Numbered from the stretch's first letter, positions 22,838 to 31,809 are shown. The stretch: DNA of 64,000 nt from Shewanella mangrovisoli (GCF_019457635.1 NZ_CP080412.1:2046001-2110000); one strand, 5' to 3'. The notes: generated by a model not told the origin, from the sequence alone. Translations and numbers: made by a program.

Positions 22838-22874
22838 AAAAAAAGGCCCAAAACGATTCCAGCTGTTTGGGCCT
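22838..22874 (-). terminator. terminator in the 324-bp tatD-rsmF gap
   Basis: The convergent gap 22708-23031 holds one clear signal. On the minus strand AGGCCCAAA pairs with TTTGGGCCT across a 12-base loop, and is followed by seven T. It therefore terminates rsmF, though 157 bases after its stop. Nothing else in this gap was recognised. Confidence 0.75.
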
Positions 22875-23031
22875 AGGGGAATGGCTCGTTGAAGAGCCGT
22901 GCGCTACAGATGAAAGCGCCATGCAGTGCGCTTTACAATAGACTCAGTGTAGTTGAGTTTAGTGTGAGTGACATTTTCTCCGCCCCGTTTTTTAGGTTAT
23001 TTCTCGCTAAAAAATCGCCGATTTATAACCG

Positions 23032-24480
23032 TTATGCCTGTGGTGGTAGCAATAGGACTTTATCTTTTACTAAGTCTCTGGGCAGGCTGTTTTTTAATTT
23101 ATTGCCTAAATGTTTAGCCATGCCTAAAGGCGCGCCGCCATAACAGACAATCACTTCGCCCTGAGCTTTGCCCGCCGTATCAAGGGGAATATCTCGTCCC
23201 ATCAAATACTCTTTCGCCTGCTCATCGTGCACTTCTACGACTTTAGCGCCGTTTTTTGCCCCAGCTTTAAGCGCTTTACCCGCAAGCGCAATAATCGCCT
23301 CATGGCGGACTTTAAAGCCATGCTTACTGTGGTCGGCAAGCTTCACCCCAATCCGCTGAAAGCGCATTTTGCCAATAAAGTCTCTAAATTCATGGGGGAA
23401 GAGCCAAAACTCATCGTCGCGCACCATAATGAGATCATCGGGCAGTTCGATACCCAGATCATCGGCAAAATAGGCTTGAATGGCTTTGGCTTGTTTGGCA
23501 CTCGCCTCCGTAAAGGGGAAATTCTTTTGCAATTTAGGCTCAGGTAGCAGGCGGGGCACGGAGCGGGTTTTAGTCAACTTAGCGACAAAAAAGCCTTCAC
23601 TGTCGTAAATTTGCGGCCAAACGTGCAAAAAGCCCTCTGGCGTAGTGGCTTTTTCGGCACCATCAAACAATTGGCTTAAGGACTCAAATTGCGCCGCATC
23701 GCCATAGGTTTGCTGTAAATATTCGCACACGCCTTGGTTTTCGTGCCGATTAAGGGTGCAAGTGGAATACACCAAACTGCCGCCCGGCTTTAACGCCAAA
23801 AAGGCGGATTCGATTAACGCTTTTTGGGTTTCGCTAATTTCGATCACTTCATCGAGGGACCAAGATTTTAACGCGTCCGCATCTTTACGGACCGTGCCTT
23901 CACCACCGCAGGGAGCATCAATCAATACCGCATCAAAACTTTCATACAGATACTCGCCAAATACCCGTCCATCAAAGTGGGTCAGGGCACAGTGACTGGC
24001 GCCCATACGCAGCACATTGGCATGGAGCACTTTGACGCGGCTGGCGGAATATTCATTGGCGACTAATAAGCCTTGATTATTCATTAATGCCGCGATTTGA
24101 GTGGTCTTAGAGCCAGGTGCCGAGGCTAAATCTAATACACATTGCCAATTCGCATTTGGGGTAAATAGCGCTGTGGGGGGCAACATGGAGCTGGCTTCTT
24201 GGATATAGAACAATCCCTGAATATGCTCTAAGGCGTTGCCGAGCTGCTCTTCTTCATCGTAGCTTATCCAGAAGCCATCCTCACACCATGGAATGGGCTC
24301 AAAGATCCATCCCTTGGGTTGCATTAAGCGCTTAAAGTCTTCAGTGCTGATCTTTAAGGTGTTGACGCGAATCGAGCGGCGTAGCGGCCTCGAACAGGCC
24401 GCGATAAAGTCATCCATTGAGAGATGGGAGGGCAGTTCTTGGGCAATAGTATTGATAAAATTTTGATTTAATTGAACCAT
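23032..24480 (-). CDS. rsmF: 16S rRNA m5C1407 methyltransferase RsmF
   Basis: RsmF methylates C1407 of 16S rRNA on the 30S subunit, using SAM. The Rossmann methyltransferase core has the SAM loop LDLASAPGSKTTQIAALM, and the two conserved cysteines of the NOL1/NOP2/Sun family are in DAPCGGEGT and STCTLNRHEN. The C-terminal third is the RsmF-specific RNA-binding region. I prefer the ATG at 24480 (483 aa, MVQLNQNF), which aligns with the E. coli start (479 aa). An ATG at 24564 with a modest AGG upstream would add 28 residues. It belongs to the conserved rsmF-letB-letA group. Confidence 0.93.
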   Translation of the reverse strand: MVQLNQNFINTIAQELPSHLSMDDFIAACSRPLRRSIRVNTLKISTEDFKRLMQPKGWIFEPIPWCEDGFWISYDEEEQLGNALEHIQGLFYIQEASSMLPPTALFTPNANWQCVLDLASAPGSKTTQIAALMNNQGLLVANEYSASRVKVLHANVLRMGASHCALTHFDGRVFGEYLYESFDAVLIDAPCGGEGTVRKDADALKSWSLDEVIEISETQKALIESAFLALKPGGSLVYSTCTLNRHENQGVCEYLQQTYGDAAQFESLSQLFDGAEKATTPEGFLHVWPQIYDSEGFFVAKLTKTRSVPRLLPEPKLQKNFPFTEASAKQAKAIQAYFADDLGIELPDDLIMVRDDEFWLFPHEFRDFIGKMRFQRIGVKLADHSKHGFKVRHEAIIALAGKALKAGAKNGAKVVEVHDEQAKEYLMGRDIPLDTAGKAQGEVIVCYGGAPLGMAKHLGNKLKNSLPRDLVKDKVLLLPPQA

Positions 24481-24626
24481 AACGGGATTAGGCTGTGTAT
24501 CAACTGCGGTAAGTATATCATAATCCCTTACTGGGCTGGGATTTTCTCCCTTGGCTTTTGCCATCAAAAACCTGTCATTAAAGCAACATAAAGACAAAGC
24601 ATGAATAAGAATAAGGAAGCGGCTGA

Positions 24627-25853
24627 GTGCTAAATCGGGTGTGGTTAGTGTTTTTCCTCACGTCACTGCTGGCGATGGCGGTACAGCTATTTAATGGGCA
24701 TATCGACGTACTTGCCAACGCGGTAGAGGCCCTGTTTGACAGCGCTAAACTCGCCGCTGAAATCGCCTTAGGCTTAGTGGGCGTTTTGTCCCTGTGGATG
24801 GGATTAATGCGAATTGGTGAAAAGGCAGGGGTTGTCGGGGCGATTGCCTTTGTGTTTGAGCCGCTGCTGCGCAACTTAATGCCCGAAGTGCCCAAGGGGC
24901 ACCCCGCATTTGGCAGTATGACGATGAACTTAACGGCCAACGTGTTTGGGCTAGATAATGCTGCAACGCCATTGGGGCTTAAGGCAATGCAGGATTTGCA
25001 GAGTCTTAATCCGGTCAAAACCGTTGCGACCAATGCACAAATTCTATTTTTAGTGCTCAATACCTCCTCGGTGACCTTAGTCCCTGTCACAGTGTTTTTG
25101 TACCGTGCTCAGCAGGGCGCCGCCGCACCTGCGGACATTTTTTTACCGATACTCCTCGCCACATCTGCCTCAACCTTAGCGGGGCTTCTGATCGTCGCCG
25201 TTGTGCAGCGGCTTTCACTGCTCAATGCCGTGGTGCTCGGATATGGCGCAGTACTGCTGTCGGCATTAGTTGCCAGTGGCTTTTATTTGATGACCTTAAC
25301 GGCAGACGCGATTGGCACAGTGTCGACCGCCTTGGGCAACGGGGTATTGCTACTGTTAGTTTTTAGTTTTGTGCTGGTGGCTGGCGTGCGAAAAGTGGCG
25401 ATTTATGATGAGTTTATCGAAGGCGCCAAGGCGGGATTTAACCAATCGATTCAACTTATTCCGTATCTGTTAGCCATGCTGCTGGCGATTGGCTTACTCA
25501 GGGCATCGGGCGCGTTGGATTACCTGCTGCAACTGATTGTCAGTGGCGTGAGTCTTTTCGGGTTTGATACTCGCTTTGTCGATGCAATGCCAACCGCATT
25601 AATGAAGCCTTTTAGCGGCTCGGGCGCGCGGGCCATGATGCTCGAAACTATGGCGCACCACGGTGTGGACTCCTTTGCGGGGCGCTTGGCAGCGATTTTC
25701 CAAGGGAGCACTGAAACGACTTTTTATGTGCTGGCAGTTTACTTTGGCTCCGTTGGGATCCGTCACGGGCGCCATGCACTCGCCTGTGGCTTAACGGCTG
25801 ACTTTGCGGGGATCTGCGCTGCGATTGCAGTTTGTTATTGGTTTTATGGATAA
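24627..25853 (+). CDS. SpmA-SpmB fusion membrane protein (nucleoside-recognition domain)
   Basis: This 408-aa membrane protein carries two Gate/nucleoside-recognition-type halves. The N-terminal half resembles spore maturation protein SpmA (LWMGLMRIGEKAGVV; LTANVFGLDNAATPLGLKAM). The C-terminal half resembles SpmB (FIEGAKAGFNQSIQLIPYLLAMLLAIG; GSTETTFYVLAVYFGSVG). In Bacillus these are separate genes needed for spore dehydration. In non-sporulating proteobacteria the fused form is common and its substrate is unknown. The start is a GTG at 24627 with AAGGA nine bases upstream. It is inserted, on the opposite strand, between rsmF and letB, which adjoin in E. coli. Confidence 0.85.
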   Translation: MLNRVWLVFFLTSLLAMAVQLFNGHIDVLANAVEALFDSAKLAAEIALGLVGVLSLWMGLMRIGEKAGVVGAIAFVFEPLLRNLMPEVPKGHPAFGSMTMNLTANVFGLDNAATPLGLKAMQDLQSLNPVKTVATNAQILFLVLNTSSVTLVPVTVFLYRAQQGAAAPADIFLPILLATSASTLAGLLIVAVVQRLSLLNAVVLGYGAVLLSALVASGFYLMTLTADAIGTVSTALGNGVLLLLVFSFVLVAGVRKVAIYDEFIEGAKAGFNQSIQLIPYLLAMLLAIGLLRASGALDYLLQLIVSGVSLFGFDTRFVDAMPTALMKPFSGSGARAMMLETMAHHGVDSFAGRLAAIFQGSTETTFYVLAVYFGSVGIRHGRHALACGLTADFAGICAAIAVCYWFYG

Positions 25854-25909
25854 GGATGCAATTGAGAAGAGCTGATTGACAGCAAAAGTAGACCGTTGCT
25901 TTAGCGGAT

Positions 25910-25952
25910 AAAAATCAGGCGCATTAGAGTTTATCTAATGCGCCTGATTTTT
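25910..25952. terminator. bidirectional terminator between the SpmAB fusion and letB
   Basis: This is a 19-base perfect inverted repeat, AAAAATCAGGCGCATTAGA with its complement, around GTTTA. It ends in TTTTT on both strands and lies between convergent genes, so it can stop transcription from both sides. Confidence 0.93.
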
Positions 25953-26003
25953 AAGTGATATCGAATTCAATCAAGTTTGCCAAACTACAGATAAGGCTTG
26001 ATT

Positions 26004-28640
26004 TTATTGGGCCGGAGCCCATTCCTGCCATTCGCTCTGGGCCTTGTGTTGCAACTTAATTACTGCACCTTGGCTTAAGCGATTACCTGTTTGTGTCGTT
26101 TCCTTGGTAGCGACATTAATGCCGCCCGCCAATAGGGTTTCGAGCGAGCCAGCTTCAATTTGCGCACCAGAGAAAATCCCCACATCGACTTTAATGCCTG
26201 AAGCGTCCCAGAACTGACTGCTCTGATTCACTAAGTGACTGTACTGCGGCTCAATATGCGCTTGCATTAGCACACTGTTACCTTGAGACGACAGACTATA
26301 ACCATCGATTTGGCCGACTTTAATACCACGGAAGAAGATAGGCGTGCCGACTTTCATCGAGCCAAGGTTGCTATTCTCTAAGGTAAACTTAAGCGCATCT
26401 TCGGCCACGTTGGCATAGCTGCTCTCAACCAATTTGGCTTGGAAGTGGGTGGCTTTTTGGTTGCTCTTACCCGGTAACACGCCAATATAAGGTCCAGTAA
26501 TTAAGGTTTCTGGCGCTTTGATCCCCGCTAGGGAGATTTGCGCATCAACCATATGGTATTCAGTATCACTGCGGCTGAAGTGCTCGGCATAGTCGCCATA
26601 GAGATAAGCCGTTGCCGTGAGGGTAGTTAAGTCGGTATTGAGCTTAACTTGCGTCACCTCACCCACCTGATGGCCTTGGTAACGAATGGCGGCTTTGGCG
26701 GCCAATTTCGCCGAGGCGGGTAAGGTGAGTTTGATGGCTTGAGCCTGGGCTAAGGCGAGCTGTTTGCTTTCGTATAGTTTAAGTGCCGCATTAGGTTCAG
26801 TCGTTGAGCTGTCCAACAAACCTAAGCTGATGCTGCCTTTTAATGCGCCCAGTAGTGGCGCGACGGCGACATCAATACCCGCAAGACTGGCACTGACATC
26901 CACAGCACTGTTGCGCCAAAACACTTTAGGTTTTTGCACTAAGGGTTGGAACTGCTTATCGATAGCGATCTTAATCGCAAAGTCTTCGGTTTTACTCTGC
27001 CAGTTGACTGATTCCACGCTACCGATTTGCATTTTTTTATAGTAAATCGGTGAGCCTTGGCTGACATCGGCGCCATCTACGCTGGTGAGGGTAAAGTACA
27101 GACGTTGCTGCCGAGCAAAAAACTGTTTTGCTTCATCTATCGAGCTAAAGAGTGACAGGCGAGTATTGGCCGCAAGTGGTGTGTCGCTCGTTCCTGGGAT
27201 AAGACTTACAGCCCCTTTGGTGAGGGTCGCCATATCGCGGGTTTTCACCGACACTCCATCGAGGGAGGCATCGATGCTCAGCGCCGACTCGGGGATAAAA
27301 TAGCTATCACTGCGAACTAAGCTGGCAAACTCAGGTTGCAGCTCGAGTTGATATTCAACGGCCGACAGATCTTTAGTTAATTTCACCGCCAGCACCTGAC
27401 CGATAGGCAGCTGCTTGTAACGCACTTCAGCGCCAGCAGTGAGACCCATGTTTTCAGTCGAGGTGATAGTGAGCTGACGTTTCTTGGCCTTCAGTAGATC
27501 GGGCGCCGATTCTTGCAGGGCAAAACTGCTTGGCAGCGCGGTATTGGCATTGGTGCCGGGTAAAAAGTTAATCACGCTGCCCGTGAGTAAGCGTTCGGGG
27601 TTTTTGATCCCAGAGAGCGAAATATCCGCGCCTTCAAGCCAAAACAGCCCGTCACTGGTTAACAGGTTGACGTATTCAGGCTCAAACTTTGCCACCGCAG
27701 TCACGCCTGTTGCGGTGAGTTGTTTGCTTTGCAGAGTGCCAATGGTGATGCCGCGATACACAATGCGAGTGCCTTTATCAATCGCGTTGCCATCGTTCAT
27801 GGTCAGGCTGACTTCAATTCCGCCAAGGGCGCTGGTTTCGGAATCATAGAGGGCAAAACTGTCGCCATTTTGTGCCGCAGGCGCTTTATCATCGGAGCTG
27901 AAACTCACGCCGCCCGCCAGAATCGAAGCAAGGCTCTCTGTGTTGACTTTAATGCCCGCTAAACTGGCGTCTACTTTCACGCCGGATACGTTCCAAAAGT
28001 GAGAGTTTTTCTTCACTAAACGCGCATATTGCTCCTGGATAAAGGCGCTGATAATGACTCTGGCGTTGCCGTCTAAACGATAGCTAACCACACTGCCGAC
28101 GGGGATCTGACGAAAGAACACCGGCGAGCCTACGTCCAATGAGCCGAGTTTATCGGCCGTCAGTTCAATCATCACCCCTTCAGTACCGATTTGCATCGGT
28201 GGTGGTTGACGCTCAGCCTCGAAGAAAGTGGCGGCATTGCCTTTACCTGGCTGAATCGCGATATAGTTGCCCGAAAACAGCGCATCTAGGCCTTCAACAC
28301 CTGTGATGCTGGCTTTTGGAGTGACTAACCAGAAAAGGGTCTCTTTATTTAAGAAGGGCTTAGCGCGATAGTCCATCATAACTTTGACGTTTACGCCCTT
28401 AAGATCCTCATCGATACCAATGTCTTTCACCTTACCGACGGTAAGACCTTGGTATTTTACTAGGGTTTTACCCACGTCGATCCCCGTGGCACTGGGGAAG
28501 TGGATCTGAATTTCAATGCCCGATTCTTTGATGCTCTTAATGCCCAGCCATGCGCCGAGTGCGAGCGCCACAATTGGGAGCAGCCAAATCGGCGAAAAGA
28601 GTTTTTTCTTCACAACTTTTGGCGATTCAATTTGTGTCAT
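26004..28640 (-). CDS. letB: LetB (YebT), seven-MCE-domain lipid transport protein
   Basis: LetB forms a long periplasmic tunnel of stacked MCE rings that carries lipids between inner and outer membranes. The 878-aa length equals that of E. coli LetB. One N-terminal transmembrane helix (IWLLPIVALALGAWLGI) is followed by seven MCE repeats beginning near residues 40, 158, 274, 387, 512, 634 and 747. Each repeat has the pattern G-x-x-V-x-Y-x-G-x-x-V/I-G, as in GKTLVKYQGLTVGKV. PqiB has only three repeats, so this is LetB. It overlaps the upstream letA-type gene by 14 bases. Confidence 0.94.
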   Translation of the reverse strand: MTQIESPKVVKKKLFSPIWLLPIVALALGAWLGIKSIKESGIEIQIHFPSATGIDVGKTLVKYQGLTVGKVKDIGIDEDLKGVNVKVMMDYRAKPFLNKETLFWLVTPKASITGVEGLDALFSGNYIAIQPGKGNAATFFEAERQPPPMQIGTEGVMIELTADKLGSLDVGSPVFFRQIPVGSVVSYRLDGNARVIISAFIQEQYARLVKKNSHFWNVSGVKVDASLAGIKVNTESLASILAGGVSFSSDDKAPAAQNGDSFALYDSETSALGGIEVSLTMNDGNAIDKGTRIVYRGITIGTLQSKQLTATGVTAVAKFEPEYVNLLTSDGLFWLEGADISLSGIKNPERLLTGSVINFLPGTNANTALPSSFALQESAPDLLKAKKRQLTITSTENMGLTAGAEVRYKQLPIGQVLAVKLTKDLSAVEYQLELQPEFASLVRSDSYFIPESALSIDASLDGVSVKTRDMATLTKGAVSLIPGTSDTPLAANTRLSLFSSIDEAKQFFARQQRLYFTLTSVDGADVSQGSPIYYKKMQIGSVESVNWQSKTEDFAIKIAIDKQFQPLVQKPKVFWRNSAVDVSASLAGIDVAVAPLLGALKGSISLGLLDSSTTEPNAALKLYESKQLALAQAQAIKLTLPASAKLAAKAAIRYQGHQVGEVTQVKLNTDLTTLTATAYLYGDYAEHFSRSDTEYHMVDAQISLAGIKAPETLITGPYIGVLPGKSNQKATHFQAKLVESSYANVAEDALKFTLENSNLGSMKVGTPIFFRGIKVGQIDGYSLSSQGNSVLMQAHIEPQYSHLVNQSSQFWDASGIKVDVGIFSGAQIEAGSLETLLAGGINVATKETTQTGNRLSQGAVIKLQHKAQSEWQEWAPAQ

Positions 28641-29244
28641 CTTGAGGTTCCAATCGATCCCAGAGTAAACGAGTGTCTAAAACTTTTGCGGCAAGTTGCG
28701 TCAGTAAAATCACCAATGCAAACGCCGTGGCCGCGGGTGCAGGCTTTGCATCGAGTAGTTGCCCCATATTGACGAGGGCAACGGTTAGGGAAATCACAAA
28801 CAAATCGAGCATCGACCAGCGGCCAATCCATTCGATAATATGAAATCCCACCATGAGTTTCTTTTTTGAAATCGGCAGATTAAAGCTAATGGCGCACAGG
28901 TAAGTGGCTAAACCGATAATCTTCACCCAAGGCACTAAAATACTGGCAATAAACACGATAATGGCGATGGGCAACATATCCGAATGCACTAAATGGATAA
29001 TGCCAGAGAAAATCGTATCGTGGCGCACTTGCCCCTGATTGGTGAGCATAGTAATAGGGTATAGGTTAGCGGGAACCAACAAAATGGCGGCGGTGATCAG
29101 CAGCGCCCAACTTTTTTGTAAGCTGCTGTAATCGCGCACCTGTAACTCGGCTTCACAGCGGCTGCAATGAGTGCTTTCACTGCTATTGAGCTGCCGGCAC
29201 ACTCGGCACAGACACAGGCCTAAATCTTTCCCCTGCTGCTTCAT
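28627..29244 (-). CDS. LetA C-terminal half (PqiA domain membrane protein)
   Basis: This 205-aa protein is one PqiA/LetA module. It starts with a zinc-ribbon-like pair, LCRVCRQL and HCSRC, followed by four transmembrane helices. The motif GRWSMLDLFVISLTVALV is the conserved WSM-D-F signature of the family. In E. coli LetA is a single ~427-aa protein with two such modules. Here the second module is a separate gene, starting one base after the stop of the first (TAA-G-ATG). It overlaps letB by 14 bases, so all three are surely one operon. The product probably pairs with the other half in the inner membrane. Confidence 0.87.
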   Translation of the reverse strand: MKQQGKDLGLCLCRVCRQLNSSESTHCSRCEAELQVRDYSSLQKSWALLITAAILLVPANLYPITMLTNQGQVRHDTIFSGIIHLVHSDMLPIAIIVFIASILVPWVKIIGLATYLCAISFNLPISKKKLMVGFHIIEWIGRWSMLDLFVISLTVALVNMGQLLDAKPAPAATAFALVILLTQLAAKVLDTRLLWDRLEPQDDTN

Positions 29245-29245
29245 C

Positions 29246-29881
29246 TTAGCGGCGCCCCTGCATCAGTAGACTCCACATATGCTCGATATCGTATTCCCGC
29301 TGCAGGAACAGAGTGACTAAAAAAAGCATAGTGAAACAAAAGGTGCCCATTCCGAAGTAAATATCCGAAAAATCAGACAATTGAAATGACGAAACCAGAA
29401 AGCTAATCACATAAATCTCCAGCATAGTCAGCTGGGATAACAGTCCTTGCAGTTTTAATAACTGTTTGAGGCTGCGACGCCAAAATGGACTGCCAAGTCC
29501 CCATTTGACGATCAAAATCTGGCTGAGGATCGATAGAATCAACAAACCCGGACCAATCACGGCGGCGGCGAGCACGGCTAGCCCAACGACCCAATAACCT
29601 TGGTCGAACACCGCAAAGGCGCCTTGAAACACTGTAGTGGTGCGAATACTGCCCAAAAAGTGGATTTCGAGCACCGGGAAAAAATTGGCGGGGAAATAGA
29701 ACACCAGCGCGGTAATGCACAGCGCCAGCATGCCGTTTACCGAGCAGTATGGTGTGTCATAAAGTGCAGTGCTGCAGCGCGGACATAACGCCCTAACACC
29801 CGTAGGTAGGGCGCGCTTTCGAATGGCCAAGTCGCAGGAACGACAGAGGATTACAGAGTTTTCTGCTGTATTTTCATGCAT
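29246..29881 (-). CDS. LetA N-terminal half (PqiA domain membrane protein)
   Basis: This 211-aa protein is the first PqiA/LetA module. A zinc-ribbon-like LCRSCDL and CPRCSTALY pair at the N-terminus precedes four transmembrane segments, with LTMLEIYVISFLVSS in the fourth-helix region. It ends with TAA at 29246-29248, one base before the ATG of the second half, so the split corresponds to the domain boundary of the fused E. coli LetA. LetA proteins are thought to load lipids into the LetB tunnel. The gene is divergent from SOS gene yebG across about 200 bp. Confidence 0.87.
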   Translation of the reverse strand: MHENTAENSVILCRSCDLAIRKRALPTGVRALCPRCSTALYDTPYCSVNGMLALCITALVFYFPANFFPVLEIHFLGSIRTTTVFQGAFAVFDQGYWVVGLAVLAAAVIGPGLLILSILSQILIVKWGLGSPFWRRSLKQLLKLQGLLSQLTMLEIYVISFLVSSFQLSDFSDIYFGMGTFCFTMLFLVTLFLQREYDIEHMWSLLMQGRR

Positions 29882-30056
29882 ATAAAAATATTAAATTAGC
29901 CCCAAAGCCATTGAGATTGCGCAAATAATCTGTAAACGAGCAGATTATCCAATGAGACATCAAACAGCTTGACCCATCTCGACAACGAAAAGCGGTCTCA
30001 TAATATCAGAATAATCAGAACACTTGCATCACTAGTTCACTTTATGTCATCCTGAT

Positions 30057-30076
30057 TACTGTATATAAAAACAGTG
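30057..30076 (+). promoter_or_regulatory. LexA (SOS) box of yebG
   Basis: The sequence TACTGTATATAAAAACAGTG fits the LexA consensus CTGT-N8-ACAG, with the typical AT-rich centre. It ends 11 bases before the yebG ATG. E. coli yebG is also an SOS gene, so the assignment agrees with known regulation. Confidence 0.92.
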
Positions 30077-30087
30077 CGAGGGCAGTC

Positions 30088-30387
30088 ATGGCAGTTATTA
30101 CACAGTTTGTCGTGGTAAGAGAAGGGGTGGAGAAGATGACATTCATATCGAAAAAGGAGGCTGATGCCTACGATAAGATGCTCGACATCGCCGACAACCT
30201 CATTCCATTTATTCAAAAAGCGCAGCTCGGAATTGATGAAACCGTGAGCGAACAGCTCGCATTCTATTTTGCTAACAATAAAGATGAGCTGACAAACTTG
30301 CTTAAAGGCGTAGTTCAAGTTAATAGTACGCCATCAAAACAAAATGCAGCGAAAAAAGCGCCTAAGAAGGACGACGCTGCCGAATAA
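30088..30387 (+). CDS. yebG: YebG, SOS-induced protein
   Basis: This 99-aa protein matches E. coli YebG (96 aa), especially REGVEKMTFISKKEADAYDK near residues 14-33. It has a predicted helical middle and a charged C-terminal tail (KKAPKKDDAAE). YebG is DNA-damage inducible, but its biochemical role is not known. The LexA box directly upstream supports induction by DNA damage. GAGG lies before the ATG. msrC begins 15 bases after its stop, so SOS transcription probably also reaches msrC. Confidence 0.9.
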   Translation: MAVITQFVVVREGVEKMTFISKKEADAYDKMLDIADNLIPFIQKAQLGIDETVSEQLAFYFANNKDELTNLLKGVVQVNSTPSKQNAAKKAPKKDDAAE

Positions 30388-30402
30388 TTTTTTAGGAAGT
30401 CT

Positions 30403-30861
30403 ATGAAACCGCAATTTTATGAGTCACTGAATCGTCAAGCGCTGGCCTTACTCGAGGGCGAGGATGATTTAGTGGCTGCTATGGCTAACTTTTCTGCCTT
30501 GCTAAACGATAATCTGACCGAACTGAACTGGGTGGGGTTTTACGTGATGCGTGGCGACCAACTGGTGTTGGGTCCTTTCCAAGGTAAAGTGGCCTGTACC
30601 CGTATTCCTATGGGTAAGGGCGTGTGCGGTACCGCCGCGCAAACCAATCAGACGCAGCGTGTCGCCGATGTGCATCAATTCGATGGTCACATTGCCTGCG
30701 ATTCGGCCAGTAATTCTGAAATTGTTATCCCAGTCCGCGCCGATGGTAAGGTTGTGGCCGTGCTGGATATCGATAGCCCTATTTTTGACCGCTTCGATGA
30801 AGAAGACCAAAAGGGCTTGGAATTATTGGTAAAAAGCTTCGAAAACTGCCTATTTGCTTAA
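30403..30861 (+). CDS. msrC: free methionine-(R)-sulfoxide reductase (GAF domain)
   Basis: This 152-aa single GAF-domain protein of the YebR/fRMsr type reduces free L-methionine-(R)-sulfoxide, with electrons from thioredoxin. The three conserved cysteines are present in KVACTRIP, KGVCGTA and HIACDSASNSEIV. The last contains the catalytic Cys in the order known for E. coli MsrC. It stands before proQ-prc as in E. coli. Its link to yebG (15-bp gap) is not the E. coli arrangement and may place an oxidative-damage repair enzyme partly under SOS read-through. Confidence 0.92.
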   Translation: MKPQFYESLNRQALALLEGEDDLVAAMANFSALLNDNLTELNWVGFYVMRGDQLVLGPFQGKVACTRIPMGKGVCGTAAQTNQTQRVADVHQFDGHIACDSASNSEIVIPVRADGKVVAVLDIDSPIFDRFDEEDQKGLELLVKSFENCLFA

Positions 30862-30933
30862 TTTGCGTACAATAACGCATAATTCATAGTCGCAATCGGT
30901 GGCGTGCGCCTTATAATAGCGCATGCACTGATA

Positions 30934-30965
30934 AGGCTTATTTTGAGCACAGCTGAAATAAGCCT
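30934..30965 (+). promoter_or_regulatory. hairpin in the msrC-proQ gap
   Basis: A 10-bp perfect stem, AGGCTTATTT with AAATAAGCCT, encloses a 12-base loop. It lies 72 bases past the msrC stop and 174 bases before proQ, without an adjacent T-run. It may be a weak terminator or part of a long proQ leader. Confidence 0.45.
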
Positions 30966-31139
30966 GATAGGTTCAGCCGTGAAAAATTGTTAACTTATAT
31001 TTTTTAACTTTAGTTAACTCGGCGAGAATGCTAATTTGTACTTTGGCTCATATGTGGGCTTAACCAAGATAAACGACTCGTAAGAAGCTGATTTTTATCA
31101 CCTCGGATTCGATGTCCCTTTTTAACTGTGGAAGTAATG

Positions 31140-31781
31140 ATGGAATCAACAGATAAGTTGACCGACACCAACGCAATTTTGGCGTATTTGTATGAAACAT
31201 TTCCTTTGTGCTTTATTGCTGAAGGTGAAACTAAGCCATTAAAAATCGGATTGTTTCAAGATTTGGCTGAAAGGTTGGCTGATGATTCTAAAGTCAGTAA
31301 AACTCAACTGCGAGTTGCCTTAAGACGCTACACCAGCAGCTGGCGCTACCTGAAATCGGTAAAAGCCGGTGCACAGCGTGTAGACCTCGACGGTCAACCA
31401 TGCGGTGAGTTAGAGCAAGAGCATATCGATCATGCTCAAGCTATGTTGAAAGAAAGCCAAGATAAAGCCAAAGCTAAGCGTGCTGCTCAAGCACCTAAAG
31501 CGGCACCTGCTGGCAAAGCGCCTGCGAAGAAAGCCCCTAAGAAAGTGGCTGTACCTGCACGTAAGACTGAGCGCCCAGCAAAAGCAGCCCCTAAGGCTGA
31601 GCCTGCGGTTAACTTAGTGCAAGCGCAATTGACCGATCTAACCAAGAAGCAACGTGTCAATGTTAAGTTAGGTATGACGCCAGTAGCCGGCGTGATCACC
31701 GACATTAACAAAGAGGACATTCATGTTCAGCTGGATAGCGGCTTAACGGTAAAAGTGAAAGCGGAACATATCCTGCTGTAA
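31140..31781 (+). CDS. proQ: RNA chaperone ProQ
   Basis: ProQ is a global small-RNA-binding protein. Residues 1 to about 120 form the FinO/ProQ RNA-binding domain (PLKIGLFQDLAERL; LRVALRRYTSSWRYL; GAQRVDLDGQPCGELE). A Lys/Ala/Pro-rich linker follows at about 120-165. The C-terminal Tudor-like domain ends VKVKAEHILL. I chose the second of two adjacent ATGs (31140, 213 aa, MESTDKL), since GGAAG lies five bases upstream. The gene precedes prc as in E. coli; ProQ and Prc both influence osmotic and envelope physiology. Confidence 0.95.
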   Translation: MESTDKLTDTNAILAYLYETFPLCFIAEGETKPLKIGLFQDLAERLADDSKVSKTQLRVALRRYTSSWRYLKSVKAGAQRVDLDGQPCGELEQEHIDHAQAMLKESQDKAKAKRAAQAPKAAPAGKAPAKKAPKKVAVPARKTERPAKAAPKAEPAVNLVQAQLTDLTKKQRVNVKLGMTPVAGVITDINKEDIHVQLDSGLTVKVKAEHILL

Positions 31782-31809
31782 TCATTTAATCAAACGGAGT
31801 AACTTGTTG

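Noticed and set aside
24578..25090. 170-codon minus-strand frame opposite the SpmAB fusion
   Set aside because: Composition is that of an antisense shadow of hydrophobic codons, and it overlaps two supported genes.
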